DNA of 64,000 bases from Methylophilus sp. (lineage in GTDB: Bacteria > Pseudomonadota > Gammaproteobacteria > Burkholderiales > Methylophilaceae), in contig JAUYRP010000034.1 in NCBI GenBank assembly GCA_030696695.1, positions 434,001-498,000 on the forward strand. The letters run 5' to 3'. Below, piece after piece: positions 18,307 to 26,641 of this stretch (its first letter is position 1; every line of letters starts with the position of its first letter). A model generated the notes under the pieces. The model was not told where the DNA came from. It did not search any database and saw nothing but the letters and a program-made list of their open reading frames with translations. Made by a program: the position numbers and the translations under genes.

Positions 18307-19704
18307 TTATAACGATTCGGCAGCAAAATCTGCTAATCTTGAACGTTCACCACGGACTAAGGTGACATGTCCATTGTGCTGCCATCCTTTGAATCTATCT
18401 ACAACATAGGTTAGACCAGAGCTTCCCTCTGTGAGGTATGGTGTGTCAATTTGGGCAATATTACCTAGACAGACGACCTTCGTACCAGGACCTGCACGCG
18501 TAATCAGCGTTTTCATTTGCTTGGGTGTGAGATTTTGCGCTTCATCAATGATGAGAAATTTATGCAAGAAAGTACGACCACGCATGAAGTTTAATGATTT
18601 GACTTTAATACGCGTGCGAATTAAATCTTGCGTAGCCGCACGGCCCCATTCTCCAGCATCTTCATCTGTTTTGTTGAGGACGTCTAAATTGTCTTCCAAA
18701 GCACCCATCCATGGCGCCATCTTTTCTTCTTCAGTACCCGGCAAAAAGCCGATGTCCTCACCCACTGGTACTGTTACACGTGTCATGATGATTTCGGAAT
18801 AGATTTTCTTGTCTAATGTTTGTGTCAGTGCAGCAGCCAAGGTAAGTAGTGTTTTGCCTGTGCCCGCTTGGCCCAGAAGGGAGACAAAATCAATTTCGGG
18901 GTCCATCAATAAGTTGAGCGCATAATTTTGCTCGCGATTTCTTGCAGTGATGCCCCAAACACTGTGTTTAGGATTGGTATGGTCTTGCACCACCTCAAGC
19001 ACAGCAGTGTTGTCTTCAATTTTACGGACAATCGCATTGAATGGTTTGTCGAATTCGTAAAAAATAAATTCATTAATCAAAAATGATTTCACTAGTGGGC
19101 CAGTGATGCGGTAAAACAATCTGCCCGCCTCTTGCCATGATTCCATGGCTTTACTGTGTTTATCCCAGAAGTCTTGGGGCAGTTCGCGAATGCCAGTGTA
19201 AAGCAGGTCGCTGTCTTCCAACACTTTGTCATTAAAGTAATCCTCTGCCGCCACGCCCATAGCACGCGCTTTAATGCGGATATTGATATCTTTACTAACA
19301 AGTATCACCTGACGTTGTGGATGCCTCTGCTGCAAATCCAAGACCACACCAATAATTTGATTGTCGGCCTTGCTACCAGCTAAACCAGGTAGTTCTTTAA
19401 TGACTTGTTGCGTTTGTAAGAACAATCGACCAGTGAGATGGCGATTGCCATTGACGGCCAGAGGGCAGCCTAGCTCTAAATTGGTTAAATCAGTGCCAAC
19501 AATTTCCTCCAGATGGCGGCTTGCTTGGCGTGCGTTACGGGCAACTTCTGTTAACCCTTTTTTATTGTTGTCCAGCTCTTCTAAAGTCACCATGGGTAGG
19601 TAGATATCATGTTCCTCAAAGCGGAACAATGAAGAAGGGTCGTGCATTAATACATTGGTATCTAATACAAAAAGTTTGGTTCCCGCAGCAGTTTTATTGA
19701 CCAT
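18307..19704 (-). CDS. PIN domain-PhoH family ATPase
   Basis: The 465-aa protein joins an N-terminal PIN nuclease-like domain (FVLDTNVLMHDPSS, then LEELDNNKKG; about residues 10-150) to a C-terminal PhoH ATPase domain. The ATPase has a Walker A in GQAGTGKTLLTLAAA (about 283) and a DEAQN Walker B near residue 387. Members act on RNA as helicase/nucleases. E. coli PhoH lacks the PIN part, so this is the longer PhoH2-related form. It lies 11 nt from bcp and is likely co-transcribed with it. Confidence 0.88.
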   Translation of the reverse strand: MVNKTAAGTKLFVLDTNVLMHDPSSLFRFEEHDIYLPMVTLEELDNNKKGLTEVARNARQASRHLEEIVGTDLTNLELGCPLAVNGNRHLTGRLFLQTQQVIKELPGLAGSKADNQIIGVVLDLQQRHPQRQVILVSKDINIRIKARAMGVAAEDYFNDKVLEDSDLLYTGIRELPQDFWDKHSKAMESWQEAGRLFYRITGPLVKSFLINEFIFYEFDKPFNAIVRKIEDNTAVLEVVQDHTNPKHSVWGITARNREQNYALNLLMDPEIDFVSLLGQAGTGKTLLTLAAALTQTLDKKIYSEIIMTRVTVPVGEDIGFLPGTEEEKMAPWMGALEDNLDVLNKTDEDAGEWGRAATQDLIRTRIKVKSLNFMRGRTFLHKFLIIDEAQNLTPKQMKTLITRAGPGTKVVCLGNIAQIDTPYLTEGSSGLTYVVDRFKGWQHNGHVTLVRGERSRLADFAAESL

Positions 19705-19715
19705 GATTTAACTTA

Positions 19716-20189
19716 TTATGTTGATAAAGATTGAATAAAAGACAGTACCTCATGTGCGTGTCCATCAACCTTCACCCCACGCCACTCTCGGATGAGCTCG
19801 CCCTGTGGGTTGATGATAAACGTACTACGTTCAATGCCACGCACTTGTTTGCCATACATATTTTTCATTTTGATCACCCCAAAAATACCACAAGCCACTT
19901 CTTCGGTATCGGCTAACAATTCAAATGGAAAGCTGAACTTGGCCTTAAAGTTCTCATGCGACTTGACTGTGTCACGTGAGATGCCGACTATTTCAGTGTT
20001 GGCTTGTTGAAAATCCCCATATGCATCTCTGAACTGAATGCCTTGAGTGGTACAGCCTGGTGTGGAATCTTTGGGGTAAAAATAGACCACTACATAGTGA
20101 CCTAAAAAATCAGAAAGCTTGATGGTTTTACCTGAAGTAGCAGAAAGTACAAAGTCCGGAACGGGGTGATTTAGCATAGTGTTTGTCAT
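19716..20189 (-). CDS. bcp: Thioredoxin-dependent peroxiredoxin (BCP/PrxQ)
   Basis: The 157-aa thiol peroxidase reduces hydroperoxides. The peroxidatic Cys46 lies in STPGCTTQ. The resolving Cys that E. coli BCP carries five residues later (TPGC...C) is replaced by Ile here (GCTTQGIQFRD). The other Cys, near 99 (EEVACGIF), aligns with a non-essential position. It may therefore work as a 1-Cys enzyme. ATG 20189 is followed by a second Met at codon 5, and either could be used. It lies directly upstream of the PIN-PhoH gene. Confidence 0.9.
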   Translation of the reverse strand: MTNTMLNHPVPDFVLSATSGKTIKLSDFLGHYVVVYFYPKDSTPGCTTQGIQFRDAYGDFQQANTEIVGISRDTVKSHENFKAKFSFPFELLADTEEVACGIFGVIKMKNMYGKQVRGIERSTFIINPQGELIREWRGVKVDGHAHEVLSFIQSLST

Positions 20190-20300
20190 ATCTCAATGTA
20201 TCCATTGTTCTAAAAAAAAGGGAATAAGGCAAGTTTAATTGTAAATAAATTTGCACTGAGGCTATGACAGTACAACCTAGATGAGGTTGCTGGTAAACAA

Positions 20301-21755
20301 TTATTGTGGGAGTGAGATTCTGATCAGCGTCCCTTGCGGTTGTACCGCCATAAACTCAACGTGGCCGTTCAACACTTCGCATACTTTAAAGGCAAATGGG
20401 ATGCCTAAGCCAGTGCCAAACCGTTTGGTCGTGGGGCCAGGACTCACTGCATGCGGGTTGGGTACAAAAGGCATGCCAGAACCTTCGTCGCGAATGGAGA
20501 TTTCCAATTGCTGGCGGGTGAGTGTTGCAGTCAAGTAGATCGATGCTTGCTTGGGTGAAGCTTCAATTGCATTAAGTATCAGGTTATATAGAACTTGCTC
20601 TAGCAAATGTTCATCAGTCAATATTTCTCCTTTGGCTTTGCTTAGATCCGTGACGAGATTAATCTTTTTTTCCGCTAATTTATGTGAGAGTGGGCCAGTA
20701 CTGCCTTGTACGATATTACTTAATTTAGCAGGGCTTAGCTGTGGTTTAATTGGGTTGAGATAAGCTAACAACGCACCTGTCCAGCGTTCTAGTCTATCTA
20801 CGGTGCTTATGATCCCCTGCAAGGACTCGCGGGTGTCTCTATCGTGTTCTGGACTATCAGCAATTTGAGCAGTCGCACGTATACTCGCCAAAGGGTTGCG
20901 AATATTGTGGGCAAGCATAGGCACCAGCAATCCTAGCGCAGCTTGTTTTTCTGTGCGCACTAAGGCGTCACGGCTGAGCAGTAAGTCTTCAGCCATTTTG
21001 TTGATTTCTTGAGAAAGTGTTGCCAATTCCTTTGCCCCAGTTTCTGGCACTTTATGACTGAGGTTGCCCGCACTGATTTCCTGAGTGGCGTGCATCATCG
21101 CGTTGATGGGATTGACGATGGCTTTTTTGAGGAAGAAACGCGAAAAAAACAAAAGAATTCCTGCCAATAAAACAGGGATGCTTAAGATAGCGATAGAGCT
21201 TGTTTTTGCTTCCGCTAACCGTGTTTTGAGTTCATGTTGCTTTTGGCCCAGTAACAACTCAGCGCGCTTTGACACATCTTCATAGCGTGAAAAAATGCCC
21301 GTTTCAATGTCTTTATATAATGTTTTTTGCGTAGCTCTATCTGGGCGCGCCTGATATCGATAGAACAAAGCGGGCGCTTCATTCACAAAAATCCGGTAGT
21401 TTTGCTCAATTTCGGTAATGGCCCTTTTTTCTTCTTCGCCATCCGCAATGTTTTTTAATTCACCAAAATGCTTGAGTACCGATTGCGTGTAGGCATTGTA
21501 TTCATCAAGGGCTTCGGCATCTTGTAAAAAGAATGCATCAAACAGCTCCTTCATTTGGCGATATAAATCGCCCCGCACTTGATAAATTTCCTGCACCAGC
21601 AGGTTGATGCGTTGAGATTCTTTGGACGTTTTATCCCAAATATGAATGCCGTAAGCCCCGCTAATCACGGCCAACAAAATGAGTGCGATAAAGATTAATT
21701 CATGGGTGAGCAGCAGGTCCCGAAGTGATTTGGCATTGCGTGCTCTGTGTGGCAT
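20301..21755 (-). CDS. Membrane sensor histidine kinase
   Basis: The 484-aa kinase has a first membrane segment (about 17-37), a periplasmic helical sensor of about 150 residues (4-helix-bundle-like) and a second segment (about 188-210). A HAMP linker, a His-box (LAHNIRNPLASIRATAQ, phospho-His about 279) and a HATPase domain follow, with the N-box NLILNAIEAS and G-boxes DEGSGMPF and GTGLGIPFA. Its start overlaps the stop of the tonB-like gene (TGATG), so the two are translationally coupled. No response regulator is adjacent, and the partner and signal are unknown. Confidence 0.87.
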   Translation of the reverse strand: MPHRARNAKSLRDLLLTHELIFIALILLAVISGAYGIHIWDKTSKESQRINLLVQEIYQVRGDLYRQMKELFDAFFLQDAEALDEYNAYTQSVLKHFGELKNIADGEEEKRAITEIEQNYRIFVNEAPALFYRYQARPDRATQKTLYKDIETGIFSRYEDVSKRAELLLGQKQHELKTRLAEAKTSSIAILSIPVLLAGILLFFSRFFLKKAIVNPINAMMHATQEISAGNLSHKVPETGAKELATLSQEINKMAEDLLLSRDALVRTEKQAALGLLVPMLAHNIRNPLASIRATAQIADSPEHDRDTRESLQGIISTVDRLERWTGALLAYLNPIKPQLSPAKLSNIVQGSTGPLSHKLAEKKINLVTDLSKAKGEILTDEHLLEQVLYNLILNAIEASPKQASIYLTATLTRQQLEISIRDEGSGMPFVPNPHAVSPGPTTKRFGTGLGIPFAFKVCEVLNGHVEFMAVQPQGTLIRISLPQ

Positions 21756-22498
21756 CAGGCGAGTTTAAACCCTACAGTAACTGTGATGGTATCGATATAG
21801 CCTCGCAGGATCTCTTGCATATACTGTTTGAGGTTGGAACGTTTAACTGCCAAGATTGCAGCATCATCCAGTGAGGTATTGCCACTGGACTCTGCAATCG
21901 AGACATTGGTGACATTACCCTCGTTATCAATACTAATTTCCAGCTTCACATCACCTTCAATCCCACGTGTTTCAGCAATTTTAGGATAGCGTTGATTACG
22001 TCTGAGTTCGCGTTGCACTTGGTTGCGATATGCCGACTTTGCTGCATCAATGTCGCTGTCTGATGGACCTGTTGCTTTGACAGGCTCTGGCGGGGGTGTT
22101 GGCGGTGCAACCATTGTGGGTTTGACTTCGGCCTTTGGGGCAACTGCGATGACCGCTGGGGGCGGCGGTGCAGGTTCGACCTCTGTGCTGGTTTCGGGAA
22201 TGGGTTCTGCTATGGGTGCGCGCTCGATAGACTTTTCAATTTTTTTGATTGGCTTTGGAATTTCATTGACGGGTTCGGGTTCGGCAGGGGTTGGTGTTTC
22301 GGGTGCTACCACAGGCACAGCTTCTGGTTGCTTGGGTTGTACCAGCTCAATAGTGAGCTCTTGTATAGGTGGTTGCTCAGCAGTAAAGTTGAAACTAGGC
22401 ACTACTATAGCAATAAGCGCATGCAATAGTATGGAGCAAACCAATGTCCATACAAGCATATGCTCGTTACTTTTTGCGTGTGTTATGAAGGCTTCCAA
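21755..22498 (-). CDS. TonB-like energy transducer
   Basis: The roughly 247-aa protein has one N-terminal membrane segment containing the S-x-x-x-H motif (SILLH) used by TonB to couple to ExbB/ExbD. A Pro/Glu/Lys-rich periplasmic spacer (about 45-150, with PKPIKK) and a C-terminal TonB domain (RNQRYPKIAETRGIEGDVKL) follow. It would power outer membrane receptors, and exbBD are not nearby. The TTG at 22498 lacks a ribosome site; ATG 22459 directly before the membrane helix is an alternative. A Fur-box-like site overlaps its promoter. Confidence 0.82.
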   Translation of the reverse strand: MEAFITHAKSNEHMLVWTLVCSILLHALIAIVVPSFNFTAEQPPIQELTIELVQPKQPEAVPVVAPETPTPAEPEPVNEIPKPIKKIEKSIERAPIAEPIPETSTEVEPAPPPPAVIAVAPKAEVKPTMVAPPTPPPEPVKATGPSDSDIDAAKSAYRNQVQRELRRNQRYPKIAETRGIEGDVKLEISIDNEGNVTNVSIAESSGNTSLDDAAILAVKRSNLKQYMQEILRGYIDTITVTVGFKLA

Positions 22499-22533
22499 AA
22501 TCGTGCTTTACAGTTAATTTTTCGTAACTTTTG

Positions 22534-22575
22534 ATTATACTATAGGTAAAATGTAAATGAGAATGGCTACCATTA
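22534..22575 (-). promoter_or_regulatory. tonB promoter with Fur-box-like operator
   Basis: On the minus strand a perfect TATAAT -10 lies at 22539-22534, 36 nt before the tonB-like frame. A 21-bp imperfect palindrome (AAATGAGAATGGCTACCATTA, + strand 22555-22575) covers the -35 region. It resembles Fur boxes built on the ATGAGAAT/ATTCTCAT half-site. Iron-repressed expression is inferred. Confidence 0.45.
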
Positions 22576-22596
22576 TTGGTTGATATGAACCAATAA
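22573..22596. repeat. Inverted repeat between moeA and tonB
   Basis: Perfect 9-bp arms TTATTGGTT and AACCAATAA are separated by 6 nt. It follows the moeA stop by about 12 nt but has no T run on the minus strand, so it is either a weak processing or terminator hairpin or an operator next to the Fur-like site. Confidence 0.4.
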
Positions 22597-22607
22597 ATGT
22601 TGTTATG

Positions 22608-23882
22608 TTAAATAATTCCTTCGAATAGCTGTACGTCAACCAACGTGTCAGCCTCTAAATTACCCACTTCTTCTCCAAGCACAATAAAACAGTTAGCCAA
22701 ACTCATGCTACTTAATACGCCAGAGCTTTGGTTGGGTAGCGGTTTTACTTTCCAACGCCCATCCGCTTGATAGAGCAAGCCACGCTGAAATTCGGTGCGG
22801 CCTTGTGCTTTTTTAATGGCCTGCGTACAGATGACTTGAAAGGTGGGGAATGGTTTAGGTGTGGCGCCCATCATGCGCAATAAAGCGTCTCGTACAAATT
22901 GATAAAAAGTCACCATGGTGGCGACTGGATTGCCTGGTAGACCAAAGTAATGCGCGCTATGGCCTTCTGTATGTACGATGCCGTAAGCCAATGGTCTGCC
23001 AGGTTTCATGTTCATTTTCCAAAATAACACTTCACCATGTTTGGCCAACAAGGCTTTCATGTAGTCAGCTTCACCAACGGAGACGCCGCCACTGGTGATG
23101 ATGACATCATGCGATGCAGCGGCAGAAAGTAGCGTTTTTTCTAATAAGACAGGATTGTCTGGGATAGCGCCTAAATCAGAAATCTCTGCGCCTAGCCTTA
23201 CCAACATGCCATATAGGGTGTAGCGGTTGCTGTCATAAATTTGACCTTCCGCTAGTGGATTACCCACGCCGATTAATTCATCGCCGGTGCTAAAAAACGC
23301 TACTTTTAAACGCCTGTAGACACGCACGTTAGTAATACCAAGAGATGCAAGCAATCCTAAATCTGCGGGCTGGACTAAATGTCCAGCAGACAACACCGTT
23401 TGTCCAAGCGCCAAATCTTCACCAGCAAGCCTTACGTTGGCGCCCATTTTGGGAATGTCAGTGATGGTTAATAATTCACCATTCACTGTTGTACGTTCTT
23501 GCATGACGACTGTATCAGCACCAACTGGAATCACGCCGCCCGTCATAATACGTACGCACTTGCCTGGAGCAATGCTACCTTGAAATGGTTTACCGGCGAA
23601 AGCCGTGCCAATTATCTGGAGCTGCTGTATGCCATCAGCATGCTGGTATGCAAAGCCATCCATGGCCGAGTTGTGATGATTAGGCACGTTGCAGGGCGAT
23701 ATCACATTATCTGCAAGTACACGCCCCAAACTATGATGTATGGGCAATAGCTCTTTGTCTGAGACGACTTGTAAATATTGTTGAATGTAGCTTTTGGCTT
23801 GCGTTACCGACATGGCATTGGGGTCGTAATCTTCCATACAGCTCGGGTTGCTGATAAGTTCGTTAAGGCTCGGTGTCGTCAT
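22608..23882 (-). CDS. moeA: Molybdopterin molybdenumtransferase
   Basis: The 424-aa enzyme inserts molybdate into adenylylated molybdopterin. Family features are the N-terminal HHSLGRVLADNV, the NHHNSAMDGFA region, the GDELIG motif and the catalytic TSGGVSVGEADY near residue 265. GLPGNPVATMVTFYQF lies near 322. It is the last gene of moaA-mobA-mobB-moeA and overlaps mobB by 4 nt (ATGA). It supplies the cofactor for the formate dehydrogenase encoded on the other side of moaA. Confidence 0.94.
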   Translation of the reverse strand: MTTPSLNELISNPSCMEDYDPNAMSVTQAKSYIQQYLQVVSDKELLPIHHSLGRVLADNVISPCNVPNHHNSAMDGFAYQHADGIQQLQIIGTAFAGKPFQGSIAPGKCVRIMTGGVIPVGADTVVMQERTTVNGELLTITDIPKMGANVRLAGEDLALGQTVLSAGHLVQPADLGLLASLGITNVRVYRRLKVAFFSTGDELIGVGNPLAEGQIYDSNRYTLYGMLVRLGAEISDLGAIPDNPVLLEKTLLSAAASHDVIITSGGVSVGEADYMKALLAKHGEVLFWKMNMKPGRPLAYGIVHTEGHSAHYFGLPGNPVATMVTFYQFVRDALLRMMGATPKPFPTFQVICTQAIKKAQGRTEFQRGLLYQADGRWKVKPLPNQSSGVLSSMSLANCFIVLGEEVGNLEADTLVDVQLFEGII

Positions 23883-24436
23883 GTTTTGTTTGGATGATTA
23901 GATAAAAAAGTGTGTTGCACAAAATCCGCAATGGTATTGGTCGCATTCAAATCCAAAATAGGGATAGACGCTACCACAGGACCATCGCTGGCAATCGCAA
24001 TAATGTGACTATCTTCTGTGGCGAGAAGTGGTAATGCAAGGCTGGGGCGAAACACCTCAATCTTGGGTATGGCGGCTTGCTTAAAACCTTCCACTAAAAT
24101 TAAATCTGCATAATGTGGGTTGAGCTCTGCAATTAAACTCTGCAAATCCGCCTCATCGCTAGTATCGGGGGTGCGATGCATCTCTGTCATCAACGCCCAG
24201 CGTTTACTAGAGGCAATTAAGGTTTGCACTGCACCTGCCTCACGTATATTAAAACTATCTTTGCCAGGGTAATCAATATCAAATTGGTGATGCGCATGTT
24301 TGATCACAGACACGCGTATGTTACGTTCGGCTAACACTGGAATCAGCCGCGTCACTAGTGTGGTTTTGCCAACATTGCTGGCTGTAGCGCAAATGCCTAA
24401 TACGGGTATGCCCAGTGCAGAAAAATTTGCTGTCAT
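23879..24436 (-). CDS. mobB: Molybdopterin-guanine dinucleotide adapter MobB
   Basis: The 185-aa P-loop GTPase assists MobA. The Walker A region is CATASNVGKTTLVTRLIP near residue 20, followed by VSVIKHAHHQFDID, the family's His-rich switch, and LILVEGFKQA near 112. Its size is normal. It overlaps both neighbours by 4 nt. The presence of mobA and mobB shows the cofactor is made in the guanine dinucleotide form required by the Fds enzyme. Confidence 0.93.
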   Translation of the reverse strand: MTANFSALGIPVLGICATASNVGKTTLVTRLIPVLAERNIRVSVIKHAHHQFDIDYPGKDSFNIREAGAVQTLIASSKRWALMTEMHRTPDTSDEADLQSLIAELNPHYADLILVEGFKQAAIPKIEVFRPSLALPLLATEDSHIIAIASDGPVVASIPILDLNATNTIADFVQHTFLSNHPNKT

Positions 24437-25011
24437 ACGTGGTTTTCTAATTGCGAGATATCAGCGAGTGTATTGAGATTGATAAAGGCCTCGCCACAGT
24501 CATCAAAATTGACTTCAATATAGTTAAGCGACTTTTGCCATGCGCTTACTTTACGCTCGCCTTGTTGGATTGCCGTGATTAGCGAGCTTAGTACTGAGGT
24601 TCGGCACAAACTGATGACTGGGTGAGTATGGGCGTTGCTCTTGGCAACTGCAATGTCTGCGTGAACATCGTTTAATGATTGGTAAAGACGGTTGGCTGTA
24701 TCGCCAGGCAGATGTGGTACATCACAGGGCACTGTCAGTAAATAGGGGTGCTTTGCTTGTGTCAGTCCAATATAAAACCCTGCCAGTGGACCAATAAAAT
24801 CAGCATGTTTGTCGGTAAAGACAGGCAAACCTAAAGAGTGATAGGCAGGAAGTTCACGGTTGGCATTGATGAAAATTTCACTGACTTGCGGTTGCACGCG
24901 TTCGATGACATGTTGTACTAAAGGCTTGCCATGGAACGAAACCAACCCTTTGTCTATGCCACCCATGCGCGTGGCACGGCCACCAGACAGAATCACGGCT
25001 GAAATAGTCAT
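24433..25011 (-). CDS. mobA: Molybdenum cofactor guanylyltransferase
   Basis: The 192-aa nucleotidyltransferase joins GTP to molybdopterin. The N-terminal LSGGRATRMGGIDKGL motif binds the nucleotide and VPCDVPHLP near residue 98 carries the metal-binding Asp. It overlaps moaA by 1 nt and mobB by 4 nt, within a compact cofactor operon. Confidence 0.94.
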   Translation of the reverse strand: MTISAVILSGGRATRMGGIDKGLVSFHGKPLVQHVIERVQPQVSEIFINANRELPAYHSLGLPVFTDKHADFIGPLAGFYIGLTQAKHPYLLTVPCDVPHLPGDTANRLYQSLNDVHADIAVAKSNAHTHPVISLCRTSVLSSLITAIQQGERKVSAWQKSLNYIEVNFDDCGEAFINLNTLADISQLENHV

Positions 25012-26021
25012 TATCCACCCGTGTGAGACATAAACCTGACTACCGCAGGGGCGGCACGTTTTAAATCAAAATCGTGACCTTTAGGCTTAATTTGCATGCT
25101 ATTTAAAATCGCAGCAATAATTGGCGTGTCATCATTTGGATGCGCACGCAATAAAGGCATTAACTCAACTTTATCTTCTTGCCCTAAACATAAGAACAGT
25201 TCACCTTTGCAACTAATGCGTACACGGTTACAGCTTTCGCAAAAGTTGTGAGAGTGTGGTGATATAAAGCCAATCTTTGTGGCTGAGTTGGCAACCTGCC
25301 AATAGCGTGCTGGGCCACCACTGTTATGCGTGCTTGGTATGAGTGAGTACTTGCTTTGTAGCTTTTTTAGGGTATCAATATTGCTGATAAATGTATTATC
25401 GCGAGAATGATTTACTTCGCCTAAGGGCATCTCTTCAATAAAGCTGATGTCAATACGATTTGTAATCGCAAAATTGACTAAATCTTCCGCTTCATCATCA
25501 TTCGTGCCGCGCATTAATACCGTATTCAATTTAATGCCTTCAAATCCAGCAGCTAGCGCAGCTTGTACCCCAGCTAACACCTGCTCTAAATTTCCAGTGC
25601 GTGTGATTTGTTTAAAGCGATCCGCTTGCAAGCTATCCACAGAAATATTGATGCGTTTCACACCAGATTTTTTTAAAGCATCTGCATGTTTAGCTAATTG
25701 GCTACCATTGGTAGTAAGCACCAACTCATCTAACCCTGAGAGTTTTCCAACTTCTTCAAATAGCCAGAGGGCGTTTTTCCGTACTAAAGGCTCGCCACCT
25801 GTGATGCGTACTTTGTTTACACCAAGTTGCACAAATATACGTACGATGCGAGCGCACTCTTCTAAACTGAGCACTTCATTCCGCGACAAAAACGTCATGT
25901 CCTCGCTCATGCAATACACGCAACGGAAATCACAGCGGTCAGTAATCGATAACCGAATGTAATCGACTTGGCGACCAAATTGATCAATCAATTTGCGAGA
26001 GGTGTTTGCGTGAATAGACAT
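25011..26021 (-). CDS. moaA: GTP 3',8-cyclase
   Basis: The 336-aa radical SAM enzyme carries out the first step of molybdopterin synthesis from GTP. The N-terminal [4Fe-4S] motif is CDFRCVYC (about 29-36), and the C-terminal second cluster motif is CESCNRVRISCKGELFLC (about 262-279). The protein ends with RFMSHTGG, and the terminal Gly-Gly needed for activity is present. It is first in the operon and divergent from fdsG. moaC, moaD and moaE are not here. Confidence 0.95.
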   Translation of the reverse strand: MSIHANTSRKLIDQFGRQVDYIRLSITDRCDFRCVYCMSEDMTFLSRNEVLSLEECARIVRIFVQLGVNKVRITGGEPLVRKNALWLFEEVGKLSGLDELVLTTNGSQLAKHADALKKSGVKRINISVDSLQADRFKQITRTGNLEQVLAGVQAALAAGFEGIKLNTVLMRGTNDDEAEDLVNFAITNRIDISFIEEMPLGEVNHSRDNTFISNIDTLKKLQSKYSLIPSTHNSGGPARYWQVANSATKIGFISPHSHNFCESCNRVRISCKGELFLCLGQEDKVELMPLLRAHPNDDTPIIAAILNSMQIKPKGHDFDLKRAAPAVVRFMSHTGG

Positions 26022-26090
26022 TGCGTTAATGGTTTTAATGAAAATACATCAAAAAAGGAACAAGCCTATATTCTATGCGCTTTTTTGCCT

Positions 26091-26118
26091 TTAACAAGCC
26101 TTTGATTAGGTATATGAT
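26091..26118 (+). promoter_or_regulatory. Possible promoter of the fds operon
   Basis: TTAACA (26091-26096) and TATGAT (26113-26118) with a 16-nt spacer sit about 40 nt before the fdsG start, in the 137-nt divergent gap shared with moaA. No operator was seen. Confidence 0.4.
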
Positions 26119-26158
26119 TATGTGGTTATTTTAGATTATTCAGAGCTTGGGGAATGTT

Positions 26159-26641
26159 TTGACAACTGTATTAACTTCACAGGAAAACGCTAGAATTGAT
26201 GCGTGTATCGAAGCGCATCGCAAAATGCCTGGCGCTTTGTTGCCTGTTTTGCATGCCATACAAAACGATTTAGGTTACGTGCCAGAAGAAGCTTACCCGC
26301 AAATTGCACACGCATTGGCTTTGTCGGTTGCTGAAGTGCATGGCGTGGTCACCTTTTATCATCACTTTAGAAGGCACCCAGTGGGCAAACATGTGTTGCA
26401 AATTTGCCGTGCGGAATCTTGCCAAGCCATGGGTGCAGAAAAGTTAGAAGCGCATGTGAAATCCGCCTTGGGGATTGATTACCACCAAACGACAGCAGAT
26501 GGTGCGATTACGCTAGAACCAGTCTACTGTTTGGGCAACTGCGCATGCTCACCAGCGGTACTGATGGATGAGGAACTGTATGGCCGAGTCGATAGTCAAA
26601 AAATTGAGGCGATTATTCACGAAGCGAGGGTGAGCGCATGA
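26159..26641 (+). CDS. fdsG: NAD-dependent formate dehydrogenase, gamma subunit
   Basis: The 160-aa NuoE-like thioredoxin-fold subunit binds a [2Fe-2S] cluster through C-x4-C (CRAESC, about 86-91) and C-x3-C (CLGNC, about 127-131). It relays electrons between FdsA and FdsB. I start at TTG 26159 because TTGGGGAA lies 5-6 nt before it; TTG 26147 would include that site, and the ATG at 26154 is out of frame. The gene overlaps fdsB by 4 nt. Confidence 0.92.
   Translation: MTTVLTSQENARIDACIEAHRKMPGALLPVLHAIQNDLGYVPEEAYPQIAHALALSVAEVHGVVTFYHHFRRHPVGKHVLQICRAESCQAMGAEKLEAHVKSALGIDYHQTTADGAITLEPVYCLGNCACSPAVLMDEELYGRVDSQKIEAIIHEARVSA

Noticed and set aside
26022-26158. Molybdenum-cofactor riboswitch before moaA
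   Set aside because: The gap is short, and I could not see the conserved paired elements of that riboswitch.
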